NCBI RefSeq assembly: GCF_020524585.1
Contig: NZ_JAIVLK010000005.1
Span: forward strand, 248,001 to 312,000
Direction: 5' to 3'
Origin: Celeribacter naphthalenivorans
GTDB lineage: Bacteria > Pseudomonadota > Alphaproteobacteria > Rhodobacterales > Rhodobacteraceae
DNA: 64,000 bases
Below are positions 19,110-28,693 of the stretch, piece by piece; within the stretch, counting starts at the first letter, position 1, and every line of letters starts with the position of its first letter. A model generated the notes under the pieces. That model saw nothing but the letters and a program-made list of their open reading frames with translations, was not told where the DNA came from and ran no database searches. The position numbers were made by a program, and so were the translations under genes.

Positions 19110-19480
19110 TGCGCAAGGCCCTCTTATCTTTGGCCTTTATTGTGCCATTCGGGGCATCTGCGCAGGCGCTCGATTGCGACGATGCGATGACGCAATCCGC
19201 CATGAATGCATGTGCCCAAGAGGCTTGGGTGAAGGCGGATGAGGATCTGAATGACACCTACGCTTGGGCCATGGATCGGGCGAAAAGCATGAGCGAAGAG
19301 ACCGCCGAGGCGCTGCGGACGGCGCAGCGCGCGTGGATTCCGTATCGCGATGCCGCCTGCGAGGCTGAGGGCATCCTGTTCGAGGGCGGCTCGATCCAGC
19401 CGCTGATCGTCTACACCTGTTTGGAACATTTGACGCGCCAGCGCACCGAAGAGATGCGCGCCGTCTACGAGATGAATTGA
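19109..19480 (+). CDS. LprI-like (DUF1311) secreted protein inside the urease operon
   Basis: A 123-residue protein with a cleavable signal peptide (RKALLSLAFIVPFGASAQA) and a DUF1311 / lysozyme-inhibitor LprI-like domain. The diagnostic stretch is ALRTAQRAWIPYRDAACEAE, and four cysteines can form two disulfides in the periplasm. The ATG overlaps the ureB stop (TGATG) and ureC starts 12 bases after its stop, so it is translated as part of the urease operon. Urease itself is cytoplasmic, so the periplasmic partner is unexpected. LprI inhibits lysozyme in mycobacteria; function here is unproven. Confidence 0.85.
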   Translation: MRKALLSLAFIVPFGASAQALDCDDAMTQSAMNACAQEAWVKADEDLNDTYAWAMDRAKSMSEETAEALRTAQRAWIPYRDAACEAEGILFEGGSIQPLIVYTCLEHLTRQRTEEMRAVYEMN

Positions 19481-19492
19481 GAGGGTTAACAC

Positions 19493-21235
<1,743 letters not shown>

Positions 21236-21388
21236 TGGTTCTGCGAGCAGACGACCTGTACGATGCGGCTTTTCGCGGCGTCGTGCGGGCTTTGGCGTGA
21301 GTGAAGCGGGTGTTGCATTGTGTGTTCACCCCTTTGGTCTACCCTGAAATTATAGGGAGGAAACCGTCCATCAGAGAGGTTTCCAGAC

Positions 21389-21613
21389 ATGCAGCATGTC
21401 GCCAATATCGCCATTCTCACGCCAAGCCTCAGAGCGCGGCTCGATCTGTTCTTTGCCACATTGGGGCAAGGGGTGAACGCCTATGCCGTCCGGCGCAAAC
21501 GTTTGGGCGAACTTGCGCGCCTCGACGCGATGAGCGATGCCGAGTTGTTGAAGCTCGGGATCACCCGCGACCGCATCCCGCATTACGTGTTTCGCGACCT
21601 GTTTTCCGTCTAG
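21389..21613 (+). CDS. DUF1127 small protein
   Basis: A 74-residue protein ending in the DUF1127 (YjiS-like) Arg-rich helix and the pattern ELARLDAMSDAELLKLGITRDRIPHYVFRD. Members are small, often stress- or nutrient-regulated proteins in alphaproteobacteria, some linked to RNA handling and phosphate or carbon metabolism. The gene stands alone between ureC and an opposite-strand gene pair, with a 150-base leader and an AT-rich promoter-like stretch near 21335-21360. Confidence 0.85.
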   Translation: MQHVANIAILTPSLRARLDLFFATLGQGVNAYAVRRKRLGELARLDAMSDAELLKLGITRDRIPHYVFRDLFSV

Positions 21614-21672
21614 CGGGCGCTGATACGCGGCGCATCGGTTCGGCGCGTCGGGCGGCGCAGGTTGCTCCGCGT

Positions 21673-21999
21673 TCAAAGGTGTTCGAGCACTTGAAACTCG
21701 TCCGGCCCGCCGAGCATGATCACGGCGTCGCTTTCATCGCGGTCTTCGATGCGGATCGAGGTGACATGTTTGGTTGCGTAATAGCGGTCGTCGTTCAGGA
21801 TGTGCTGCGGCAGTTTGGAAATGTCGAAGACCTGATAGGCGGTGCGAGACACGACAACATCACAACTGTAGCCGGGAAAACGGCCCGTGTCGTTGCCTTC
21901 GATAAAGCGGGCTTCAAGGGCAGCCTCGCGGGCGCGCAGCTCGGCGATTTTTGCGCGGAGCCGGGCAAGTTCGTCAACGGGCGAGCGGGTCATGTACAT
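21673..21999 (-). CDS. Unknown coiled-coil protein, short paralogue of the next gene
   Basis: A 108-residue protein of no family I recognise. An N-terminal charged helix (DELARLRAKIAELRAREAALEARF) is probably a coiled coil. It is followed by a small domain ending with DISKLPQHILNDDRYYATKHVTSIRI. This matches the first 90 residues of the neighbouring protein, where the same place reads DPAKLPHAILSDPHFFATEEETVVLL. The start at 21999 has the ribosome site AAGGAG seven bases before it. Both genes interrupt the urease locus on the opposite strand. The shared domain may recognise a small molecule or partner protein, but nothing proves this. Confidence 0.75.
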   Translation of the reverse strand: MYMTRSPVDELARLRAKIAELRAREAALEARFIEGNDTGRFPGYSCDVVVSRTAYQVFDISKLPQHILNDDRYYATKHVTSIRIEDRDESDAVIMLGGPDEFQVLEHL

Positions 22000-22055
22000 T
22001 GTGTCTCTCCTTCTGGATCGAATTGGGCGCAATTGATGTCTTTGGGACCCGAGGG

Positions 22056-23138
22056 TCAGGTTTCTCCACCCACGGCGATGCGACGGGATGAAAAGGCGGT
22101 GGCTGGCATGAGGTCGTTGCCCTCGAAATCGGTGGTGACGGAGGCGCGCGGGGGCTGTGCGACATCTGAGGGCAGATCGGCAAGCTGGTCCGCCTGGGCT
22201 TCCAGAGCCTGTGCGATGTCCAAGGCGTCCGGCAGGGTCGCGGGCGCGAGCATGTCTTCGGTTTCAGGGGTCATTTGCGCCACATCTTCGTCCGGCAAAC
22301 CGGCAAGCGGTTGCAAATGGGCATGTTCGGTCGGGCGCAAATCCTTTGGCGTTTCGCCTTCTACGGCACCATGGGCATCGATCAGTGGCATGTCCGCTGC
22401 CATGACGGCCTCCTGTGAAGAGGCCGCTTTCAAACCGAAAGGATCATCGGCATTGACGAAGGCGTCTGGGGCAACGTTGACCTCGGGCATTGCGGGATCG
22501 ACAGGGGGGCTGTCGTCCGATGCGGCCAAGACCGTCTCTTCGACGTCGTACATCTCTGTGACCGGATCATCCTTCTCCTCAAGCGGAACGCCGATGGTGC
22601 GCATCTCCACAGCGGTGGTGTCTGTGACATCCTTAAGGGGTATTTCGACCGGGTCAGGTTCGGCGACGCCCAGAGAAATATCTTTACTCGGAAAGGCTTC
22701 CTCGTGGTCTGGACCCTCGAATGCTTCGGTTTCATCCGCCATGATGTCTGGGGCGGTCGCCTCAATCTCTTGGGGAGATTGGATTGCAGACTCCTCCTTT
22801 ATCGGCACAGACGGCACCACAGGCGCGGAGATCGCTGCCTGCGCCACCGCGGGCCGTGGCCAGAGCAGCACGACGGTTTCCTCTTCGGTGGCAAAAAAAT
22901 GCGGATCACTCAGAATTGCATGCGGCAGCTTGGCGGGATCGACCCGCGTCGGTGTCCGGGTTTCGATCACGGCGACACGGGTTGCTCCAAAAATCTTTTC
23001 CTCACCGTTTTCTGTCGCAAAGCTGCGGATTTCATCGCAAAGTTCGGCCTCGAGATCGCGCAGCCGCGCCATTTGCGCGCGCAGCTCAAAGAGCGCATCG
23101 ACAGCATCGAGTGGGGTGTGATCATGCATGGACGTCAT
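22056..23138 (-). CDS. Unknown acidic protein, long paralogue with coiled-coil N-terminus
   Basis: A 360-residue protein. The first 95 residues (DALFELRAQMARLRDLEAEL ... TRVDPAKLPHAILSDPHFF) are homologous to the short gene next to it. The remaining 260 residues are strongly acidic, rich in Asp, Glu, Pro and Ala, with little predicted order and no cysteine pairs or membrane segment. I chose the ATG at 23138 because AAGGAG lies nine bases before it; a start eight codons upstream is possible. The two genes are 56 bases apart and likely one transcript. Function unknown. Confidence 0.75.
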   Translation of the reverse strand: MTSMHDHTPLDAVDALFELRAQMARLRDLEAELCDEIRSFATENGEEKIFGATRVAVIETRTPTRVDPAKLPHAILSDPHFFATEEETVVLLWPRPAVAQAAISAPVVPSVPIKEESAIQSPQEIEATAPDIMADETEAFEGPDHEEAFPSKDISLGVAEPDPVEIPLKDVTDTTAVEMRTIGVPLEEKDDPVTEMYDVEETVLAASDDSPPVDPAMPEVNVAPDAFVNADDPFGLKAASSQEAVMAADMPLIDAHGAVEGETPKDLRPTEHAHLQPLAGLPDEDVAQMTPETEDMLAPATLPDALDIAQALEAQADQLADLPSDVAQPPRASVTTDFEGNDLMPATAFSSRRIAVGGET

Positions 23139-23212
23139 GGGCAGGGTCTCCTTGCCTTCCATTTGGGGGCGAGTCGGTTAAGAAAGTCCCAATTCCTGAC
23201 AGGAGGAGTAAA

Positions 23213-23788
23213 ATGAGCAAAAAAGCCTATGAAATTTGCAAGGGCTGTGGCGCGAAAGCCAAGGATTTTGTGGCGCTGACCTATGATCAGCGGCTGCTGC
23301 GGCGCAAGAAACTGACGAGTGAGGCGGGCGTGTCGATCTTTGTCGATTTGCCGCAGACGGTTTCTATTGCCGAGGGCGACGGGTTTGCCTGCGATGACGG
23401 CACGGTGATCGGGGTGCGCGCCGCCGAGGAAGAGCTTTTTGCCATCACGGGCGAGACGGTGACGCGCTATGCCTGGCATATCGGCAACCGGCACACGCCC
23501 TGTGAAATCGCGGCCGACCGGCTTGTGATCCAACGCGATCCGGTGCTCAAGGCGATGCTGGAACAGCTTGGCGCAGAGGTAACCGCGATCATGGCGCCGT
23601 TCAGCCCCGAAGGTGGGGCATATGGCCATGGCCGCACGATGGGGCATGATCATGGGGGACATGATCACGGGGGGCACGATCATGGACATAGCCATGACCA
23701 CAGCCATGATCACGGGCACAGCCAGGAACATGATCATTCCCATGATCACGACCAGGGGCACTCTCACCACCACCATCACCATGACTGA
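23213..23788 (+). CDS. ureE: Urease accessory protein UreE
   Basis: The nickel metallochaperone for urease. The 191-residue protein has the UreE peptide-binding N-domain (LTYDQRLLRRKKLTSEAG) and the metal-binding C-domain with the conserved histidine in YAWHIGNRHTPCEI. About two dozen histidines fill the last 53 residues, a nickel-storing tail like that of Klebsiella UreE. The ATG at 23213 follows a strong AGGAGGAG site. Its stop lies eight bases inside ureF, so UreF is translationally coupled. An N-terminal CKGCG pair is an unusual addition. Confidence 0.96.
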   Translation: MSKKAYEICKGCGAKAKDFVALTYDQRLLRRKKLTSEAGVSIFVDLPQTVSIAEGDGFACDDGTVIGVRAAEEELFAITGETVTRYAWHIGNRHTPCEIAADRLVIQRDPVLKAMLEQLGAEVTAIMAPFSPEGGAYGHGRTMGHDHGGHDHGGHDHGHSHDHSHDHGHSQEHDHSHDHDQGHSHHHHHHD

Positions 23789-24419
23789 TCCGCACGCGCT
23801 TTTGACCCTGACTCAATGGCTCTCGCCCTCCTTTCCCTTGGGCGCCTTTGCCTATTCGCATGGGCTGGAACTGGCGATTTCCGACGGCCATGTCCGCGAT
23901 GCGGCGGGGCTTGAAAGCTGGCTCCGTGTGATCCTGACGCGGGGTGGCGGGCAAGTGGACGCCTGCCTTTTGGCGATGGTCCTTCAAGGTGCCGATGCGC
24001 AAGAGATGGGCGATCTGGCGGAGGCTCTGGCGGGCTCGAAAGAGCGCTGGGCGGAGACCTTTGAGCAGGGGCAGGCCTTTGTCGCGACTGTGGCGCAGAT
24101 GGGCGGCCCCGCACGACCCGCGCGCGCCTTGCCGGTCGCGGTGGGGGAGGCAGCGCGGGATCTGGACCTGCCTGCGAAAACTGTGATTGCGCTTTATCTT
24201 CATAGCTTTACCTCGAATCTTGTGTCGGCTGGCGTGCGGTTCATCCCGCTGGGCCAAGCGGCGGGGCAGACGGTGTTGTCGCAGCTTCACACAGAGATCG
24301 AACAGGTGGCCGAGGTGGCCCTGACCGCCACGCCCGAGAGCCTCACAACCGGCGCCTTTGCCGCCGATTTGAACGCGGCGCGCCATGAGGATATGGACGT
24401 CAGAATTTTCAAGACCTGA
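23781..24419 (+). CDS. ureF: Urease accessory protein UreF
   Basis: A 212-residue all-helical protein that works with UreD and UreG to insert nickel into urease and controls the UreG GTPase. Family motifs are LTLTQWLSPSFPLGAFAYSHGLE at residues 7-29 (read in two parts because of length) and a LYLHSFTSNLVSAGVRFIPLGQ block near residue 145. The true start overlaps the end of the ureE His tail; the apparent longer frame is an antisense-like reading of His codons. Confidence 0.96.
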   Translation: MTDPHALLTLTQWLSPSFPLGAFAYSHGLELAISDGHVRDAAGLESWLRVILTRGGGQVDACLLAMVLQGADAQEMGDLAEALAGSKERWAETFEQGQAFVATVAQMGGPARPARALPVAVGEAARDLDLPAKTVIALYLHSFTSNLVSAGVRFIPLGQAAGQTVLSQLHTEIEQVAEVALTATPESLTTGAFAADLNAARHEDMDVRIFKT

Positions 24420-24423
24420 GCAA

Positions 24424-24467
24424 AGCGTTTCTCAAAAAACTTGAGGCACTCAATTTTGAGAAATGCT
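24424..24467. repeat. Inverted repeat between ureF and ureG
   Basis: AGCGTTTCTCAAAA (24424-24437) and TTTTGAGAAATGCT (24454-24467) pair over 14 bases with one G-T, around a 16-base spacer. The stem begins four bases after the ureF stop. It is not followed by a T-run, so a regulator site, mRNA processing site or attenuator is as likely as a terminator. Confidence 0.6.
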
Positions 24468-24523
24468 GCAATATCAATTCAGTGTGGCAACGTTTTTCGC
24501 TCAGTCTGATTCAGATGAAACGA

Positions 24524-24533
24524 AAAGCGCTTT
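24524..24533. promoter_or_regulatory. AAAGCGCTTT palindrome before ureG
   Basis: A perfect ten-base palindrome of the kind bound by LacI-family repressors lies 15 bases before the ureG start, inside the leader. It could be an operator for ureG alone. Palindromes this short also occur by chance, so this is a weak call. Confidence 0.3.
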
Positions 24534-24548
24534 AGACAGGAGACAAAA

Positions 24549-25163
24549 ATGGCATCACCAAACGGACCTTTGCGTGTGGGGATCGGTGGCCCGGTGGGCG
24601 CCGGGAAAACCACGCTAACGGGGGTGCTGGCCAAGGCGCTGTCGGAAAAATACTCCATCGCGGTCATCACCAATGACATCTACACGCGCGAGGATGCCGA
24701 GGCCCTGATGCGCCAGCAAATCCTGCCGATGGAGCGCATTCGCGGCGTCGAAACCGGGGGCTGTCCGCATACGGCGATCCGCGAAGATGCCTCGATCAAC
24801 CTCGCGGCTGTGGCCGATCTGTCCGAAAAATTTCCCGATCTCGATGTGATCCTGATCGAGAGCGGTGGCGACAATCTGGCCGCGACGTTTTCGCCGGAAT
24901 TGGCCGACCTGACAATCTATGTGATCGACACAGCGGCCGGTCAGGACATCCCGCGCAAACGTGGCCCCGGCGTGACGCGTTCGGATATGTTGGTGGTCAA
25001 TAAGGTCGATCTGGCGCCTTATGTGGGGGTCGATCCGGTGCTCTTGGAAGAGGACACGAAACGCGCGCGCGGCACCAATGCCTATGTCATGGCGGCGCTG
25101 CGCCACGGCAAGGGCGTCGAAGAGGTCGTGCGCTTTGTCGAGGAAGAGGGCGGGCTCGCCTGA
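24549..25163 (+). CDS. ureG: Urease accessory GTPase UreG
   Basis: The SIMIBI-class GTPase that drives nickel delivery to urease. In 204 residues it has Walker [12 protein letters not shown], the metal motif [17 protein letters not shown] (Cys-Pro-His), [17 protein letters not shown] and the guanine-specificity motif [11 protein letters not shown]. It is separated from ureF by 129 bases with two palindromic elements, so it may be regulated separately. Ends the urease locus. Confidence 0.98.
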   Translation: MASPNGPLRVGIGGPVGAGKTTLTGVLAKALSEKYSIAVITNDIYTREDAEALMRQQILPMERIRGVETGGCPHTAIREDASINLAAVADLSEKFPDLDVILIESGGDNLAATFSPELADLTIYVIDTAAGQDIPRKRGPGVTRSDMLVVNKVDLAPYVGVDPVLLEEDTKRARGTNAYVMAALRHGKGVEEVVRFVEEEGGLA

Positions 25164-25189
25164 GCCCCCCTTTTATCTCACGCGGTCTT

Positions 25190-26209
25190 TCAAGCCGTCT
25201 CGTTTTTGGCCTTTGCCGCCGGTTGTGCGGGCGGCAGGGCCTTGCCCTCACCTTCGAGCACTTCCATCGCCAAATCGTAAGCCCGGCGGAAACGCGGGGC
25301 ATTGCGGCGCTGGCGCAGCACGTAGCGACAGAACAGCGCTGTCTGATAGGGGCGAGAACTGGGGGCCAGTTCCGCCAACAGACGGCGCTGATAGCCCATG
25401 TGCGACCGGCGCTTGCGCAGGGCCTGAGTGATCACGCGCTGGGTGAGGCGGCTCTGCATCGCGGCCTCGAGGATCGGCGCCAGCGCGTTGATCTCCATGA
25501 TCTCATATTCCGGATCGATGCCGAACAGGCGGCAGGGCACGCGGGTGATATGCGGCGCGTTGAACAGCGCGGCATGCATGGCGTCGGCCTCGACCTTGGG
25601 GTCGTAGAGCACATAGGCCTTTTCCGCGCCCTCCAACATGTCGGGCGCGAACCCGTAGCGCGTGGTGAAATCCATGCGCCGGGTTTTCGGAAAACGCGCG
25701 TCCCAAGACGCCAGACGTCCGTTCAGCGTGGCCTGAGGCGCGACGGCGATCACCGTGGCGCCGGGGGCCACGACGGAATAGGCCGCCGCCGCATAGCCAC
25801 AGGCGCCCGCGCCGTAGAACACCACCTGGTCGAAATCTTCGAAAAAGCCTTCGTCCACGAGGCGGTCGAAATAGCGGTAGATATGTTTCGAGCGGAACCA
25901 ATCGCCGGTCTCGTCGGGGCCGTGGGAGATCAGCGTCAGAGACGACCAGCCGTGCTCACCCGCCAAAGACATGCCGATGGGATAGCCTTTTTCGGTGCGC
26001 TCCGTGGTGCGCTCATAGCTTTCGAAAGTGACGAGCAGCCGGGGTTTTTCGTCGAGAAAGGCCACGCTGTGATGCTCGCCCAGCGGTTCGAAATAGCCAA
26101 GCTCTTCGCTTAAGCCTTCGATCGCTTCGCACCATTCATCACGCGGGAAATCGGAAATATCCTCGATCCCCTTCATGGCCTTTTGCAGTTCAGTCTCCTG
26201 CTCACTCAT
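25190..26209 (-). CDS. Alpha/beta-hydrolase-like protein, unknown
   Basis: A 339-residue cytoplasmic protein. The centre VVFYGAGACGYAAAAYSVVAPGATVIAVAPQATL looks like the nucleophile elbow and following helix of an alpha/beta hydrolase, but the elbow reads GAGACG, without the usual Ser, so catalysis by a classic triad is doubtful. The protein starts with an acidic helix and ends with a basic Ala/Lys tail. I chose the ATG at 26209; an earlier ATG lies ten codons upstream. It sits alone between ureG and a small membrane protein. Annotation pipelines may give such proteins misleading names. Confidence 0.65.
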   Translation of the reverse strand: MSEQETELQKAMKGIEDISDFPRDEWCEAIEGLSEELGYFEPLGEHHSVAFLDEKPRLLVTFESYERTTERTEKGYPIGMSLAGEHGWSSLTLISHGPDETGDWFRSKHIYRYFDRLVDEGFFEDFDQVVFYGAGACGYAAAAYSVVAPGATVIAVAPQATLNGRLASWDARFPKTRRMDFTTRYGFAPDMLEGAEKAYVLYDPKVEADAMHAALFNAPHITRVPCRLFGIDPEYEIMEINALAPILEAAMQSRLTQRVITQALRKRRSHMGYQRRLLAELAPSSRPYQTALFCRYVLRQRRNAPRFRRAYDLAMEVLEGEGKALPPAQPAAKAKNETA

Positions 26210-26452
26210 CTGACATCTCCCCAAGTCATTGTGCGTCACGCTCCGACACCGGCCTTCTCGTCTTGCGCGCTTGTTGTCACCGCGCTGAGACCAAGTAGGC
26301 GTAAAATGGTTAATCGCCTGTGATCCAGATAGGGCTTTTGCGCGGCGGGCAAAAGGATTTCCAGCTTTTCTTTTGTCACTGTCTCTGGAGGGGAAACGAT
26401 GCGCGTATCTTTGCCGGTTTGATGTGAAATTGCCGTGAGAATGCGCAAAATG

Positions 26453-26475
26453 AAACGGGCCGAAAGGGCCCGTTT
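26453..26475 (-). terminator. Terminator after the 71-residue membrane protein
   Basis: AAACGGGCC and GGCCCGTTT form a perfect nine-base stem with a GAAAG loop, 50 bases downstream of the minus-strand small gene. On that strand it is followed by CATTTTGC, a modest T-rich tail. Confidence 0.7.
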
Positions 26476-26525
26476 GAGTGGTGGGACGCGCGCGCCGCGA
26501 GTCGGGATGTCCACGGGTGGGGCAA

Positions 26526-26741
26526 TCAGCCGAGAATGATTCCGATCGTGACGGCGCCCAAGCCCATGGCGGAGATCAGAAGCGCAACGAGATTGAGCGC
26601 CACGACCTTTTGCAGACGCGCGCGGATGTCTTCATCCGTGCCGCCGGCTTTCTTGGCCTTCAACGCGGCCATGATGCAATAGCCCAACAAAGCCACCCCC
26701 GCCAAAGTCAGCGCCACACCGCCCCAGATCAATGCGTCCAT
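26526..26741 (-). CDS. Small two-helix membrane protein, conserved in Rhodobacterales
   Basis: A 71-residue protein with two hydrophobic helices (LIWGGVALTLAGVALLGYCIM and NLVALLISAMGLGAVTIGIILG) joined by a charged loop with ALKAKKAGGTDEDIRARLQK. The same layout is familiar from small Rhodobacterales inner-membrane proteins of unknown function. The start at 26741 has GAGGGA six bases upstream; the far longer open frame running upstream has no similarity and overlaps the pxpB leader. Confidence 0.75.
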   Translation of the reverse strand: MDALIWGGVALTLAGVALLGYCIMAALKAKKAGGTDEDIRARLQKVVALNLVALLISAMGLGAVTIGIILG

Positions 26742-26909
26742 CGTCAGTCCCTCGTTTTTCATTTCGCCTGCTTGATACAGAACTGGCCCGCGCAAGCAAG
26801 CATTTGCGCGTATGAATGGCTTTCCTGGAGGCCAAGTCATTGAAAAAAGGGCCAGGGTTTGGGATGAGTTTGGAATGAGTAACGGACGCATGATCCCAAC
26901 AGGCCCAAA

Positions 26910-27680
26910 ATGACCGTCGATCAGATGAACCAGCTTTCGACTTCGCAGGACGGCGGACCAGAGATTTTGCCTTTGGGACGTGACGGTTGGCTGGTGCGCT
27001 TTGCCTTGACGCCTGAGCCTTGGGCGATGGCGGCGGTGCAAAGGCTGCATGCTTTGGGCAGGGCTTCTGTGCTTCCGGGCGTGACGCGTGTGGCGCCGAG
27101 CCTGACGTCCGTGCTGTTTTCCTATGATCCCGATGGCACCGACCGTTCGGTCCTGCGGGCACAGATCGCGCGGCTTCTGGAGGGCGAAGACTGGCACCAC
27201 GCCACGCCTGAACCTGCCACGCGGGTCTGGCAGGTGCCGGTGAGTTTTGGCGGGGATCATGGCCCTGATCTGGCGGAGGTGGCGGGGATGACGGGGCTGA
27301 GCCCCGAGCAGGTGATCCGTGAGATCACCCAAACGCCCCTCAGGGTTCTGGCCATCGGCTTTGCTCCCGGTCAGCCCTATCTCGGCCTCTTGCCCGAAGC
27401 CTTCGATCTGCCGCGGATGACATCGCTCAACCCGCAGGTGCCGCAGGGCGCGATCGCTTTGGCGGTGCGCCAGATCGTGCTCTTTGCCAATGCGTCGCCG
27501 ACCGGCTGGCGTCAGGTCGCGCGCACGGCGTTTCGGGTGTTTCGACCTGACAGCGACACGCCCTTGCCGCTGAGCGCGAGCGATGAAATGCGGCTGGTGC
27601 CGGTGTCTGGGGCGGAGATGGACGGGCTATTGGCCTCGGGCGACCCGAGCGGTGGTGCCAAGCTGGAGCTGCGGTCATGA
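26910..27680 (+). CDS. pxpB: 5-oxoprolinase subunit PxpB
   Basis: One of three subunits of the widespread ATP-dependent 5-oxoprolinase that recycles pyroglutamate to glutamate; older names are KipI and allophanate hydrolase subunit 1. The 256 residues carry the carboxyltransferase C/D (KipI-like) domain with LAIGFAPGQPYLGLLP, PQVPQGAIALAVRQIVLFANASPTGWRQ patterns. The N-terminus is not certain; several Met codons lie within the first ten residues. The stop overlaps the pxpC start by four bases. Confidence 0.93.
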   Translation: MTVDQMNQLSTSQDGGPEILPLGRDGWLVRFALTPEPWAMAAVQRLHALGRASVLPGVTRVAPSLTSVLFSYDPDGTDRSVLRAQIARLLEGEDWHHATPEPATRVWQVPVSFGGDHGPDLAEVAGMTGLSPEQVIREITQTPLRVLAIGFAPGQPYLGLLPEAFDLPRMTSLNPQVPQGAIALAVRQIVLFANASPTGWRQVARTAFRVFRPDSDTPLPLSASDEMRLVPVSGAEMDGLLASGDPSGGAKLELRS

Positions 27681-28690
27681 GTGAAGTGATCGTCCTGAAG
27701 GCAGGGCCGGGTCTGACCGTGCAAGACCTCGGCCGCCCCGGCAGGGCCCATCTGGGTCTGTCGCGTGGCGGCGCGGCTGATCCCGTGGCACTTTATGAAG
27801 CGGCGGCGTTACTGTCGCAGAGCACCCCGCAAGCCGCCATGGAGATGGCCGGGATGGGCGGCACGTTTGAAGTCACGGCGCCCACGCGCATCGCACTCAC
27901 CGGCGCGCCGATGCGGGCCAGTGTCGGTACGCAGGCGTTGCGTTGGAACGCCACACATCTCTTGTCCCCCGGTGAGCACCTGACCATCGGCGCGGCGGAG
28001 CGCGGAAACTATGGCTATCTGAGTTTCGCGGGTGGGATCGAGACGCCGGAGGTGCTGTCGAGTCGCGCAACCCATGTGACGGCGGGCCTCGGCGCGGCGC
28101 TCAAAGAGGGCACGCGCCTATCCTTGGGGGCGGACCCTGATCCGGGCGCGGCCTCGGTCGGCCTGCCGCTCGACACACGCTTTTCTGGCGGTGACATTCG
28201 CTACATAGCCGGGCCGCAGACGGCGCTCTTCGCACCCGAGGTTCTGGCCGAATTCGAGGCCACGCGGTTCACCCGCTCCGCCACCGCCAACCGCCAAGGT
28301 GTGCGGCTCGAGGCCGAGGCGCGGTTTCCGTCGCAGGCGCCTTCCGGGCTGGCCTCTGATTTCATCCTTGAGGGCGACCTTCAGATGACCGGCGACGGCT
28401 TGCCCTATGTGCTTTTGTGCGAATGCCAGACCATCGGCGGCTATCCCCGGATCGGGACGGTGATTGCGGCGGACCTGCCCGTGGTGGCGCAGGCGGGGCA
28501 GGGGGCGGAGCTTCGGTTTCGGCAGATTTCTTTGGATGAGGCGGATCGGATTGCGCGCGCCCATGACGCGCGGCTCAAGGCGTTGCGCACGGCGGTTCAG
28601 CCGCTCATTCGCGACCCGTCCTTGATCCACGATCTATTGAGCTATCAACTGATCAGCGGCGTGACAGCCGGTGATGAATTGGAAGGATAA
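27677..28690 (+). CDS. pxpC: 5-oxoprolinase subunit PxpC
   Basis: The second large subunit of the same enzyme (KipA, carboxyltransferase A/B domain), 337 residues. Recognisable blocks are GLTVQDLGRPGRAHLGLSRGGAADP near the N-terminus and PYVLLCECQTIGGYPRIGTVI in the second half. It is coupled by overlaps to pxpB and lies three bases before pxpA. Confidence 0.95.
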   Translation: MSEVIVLKAGPGLTVQDLGRPGRAHLGLSRGGAADPVALYEAAALLSQSTPQAAMEMAGMGGTFEVTAPTRIALTGAPMRASVGTQALRWNATHLLSPGEHLTIGAAERGNYGYLSFAGGIETPEVLSSRATHVTAGLGAALKEGTRLSLGADPDPGAASVGLPLDTRFSGGDIRYIAGPQTALFAPEVLAEFEATRFTRSATANRQGVRLEAEARFPSQAPSGLASDFILEGDLQMTGDGLPYVLLCECQTIGGYPRIGTVIAADLPVVAQAGQGAELRFRQISLDEADRIARAHDARLKALRTAVQPLIRDPSLIHDLLSYQLISGVTAGDELEG

Positions 28691-28693
28691 AAC

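Noticed and set aside
23635-23785. Repetitive CATGATCAC-type DNA that looks like a tandem repeat
   Set aside because: It is the His/Asp/Gly-coding tail of ureE, not a CRISPR or satellite.
26236-26514. 92-residue minus-strand open frame between the hydrolase-like gene and the small membrane protein
   Set aside because: Its first part runs through the strong terminator hairpin at 26453-26475, there is no ribosome site, and no recognisable domain.
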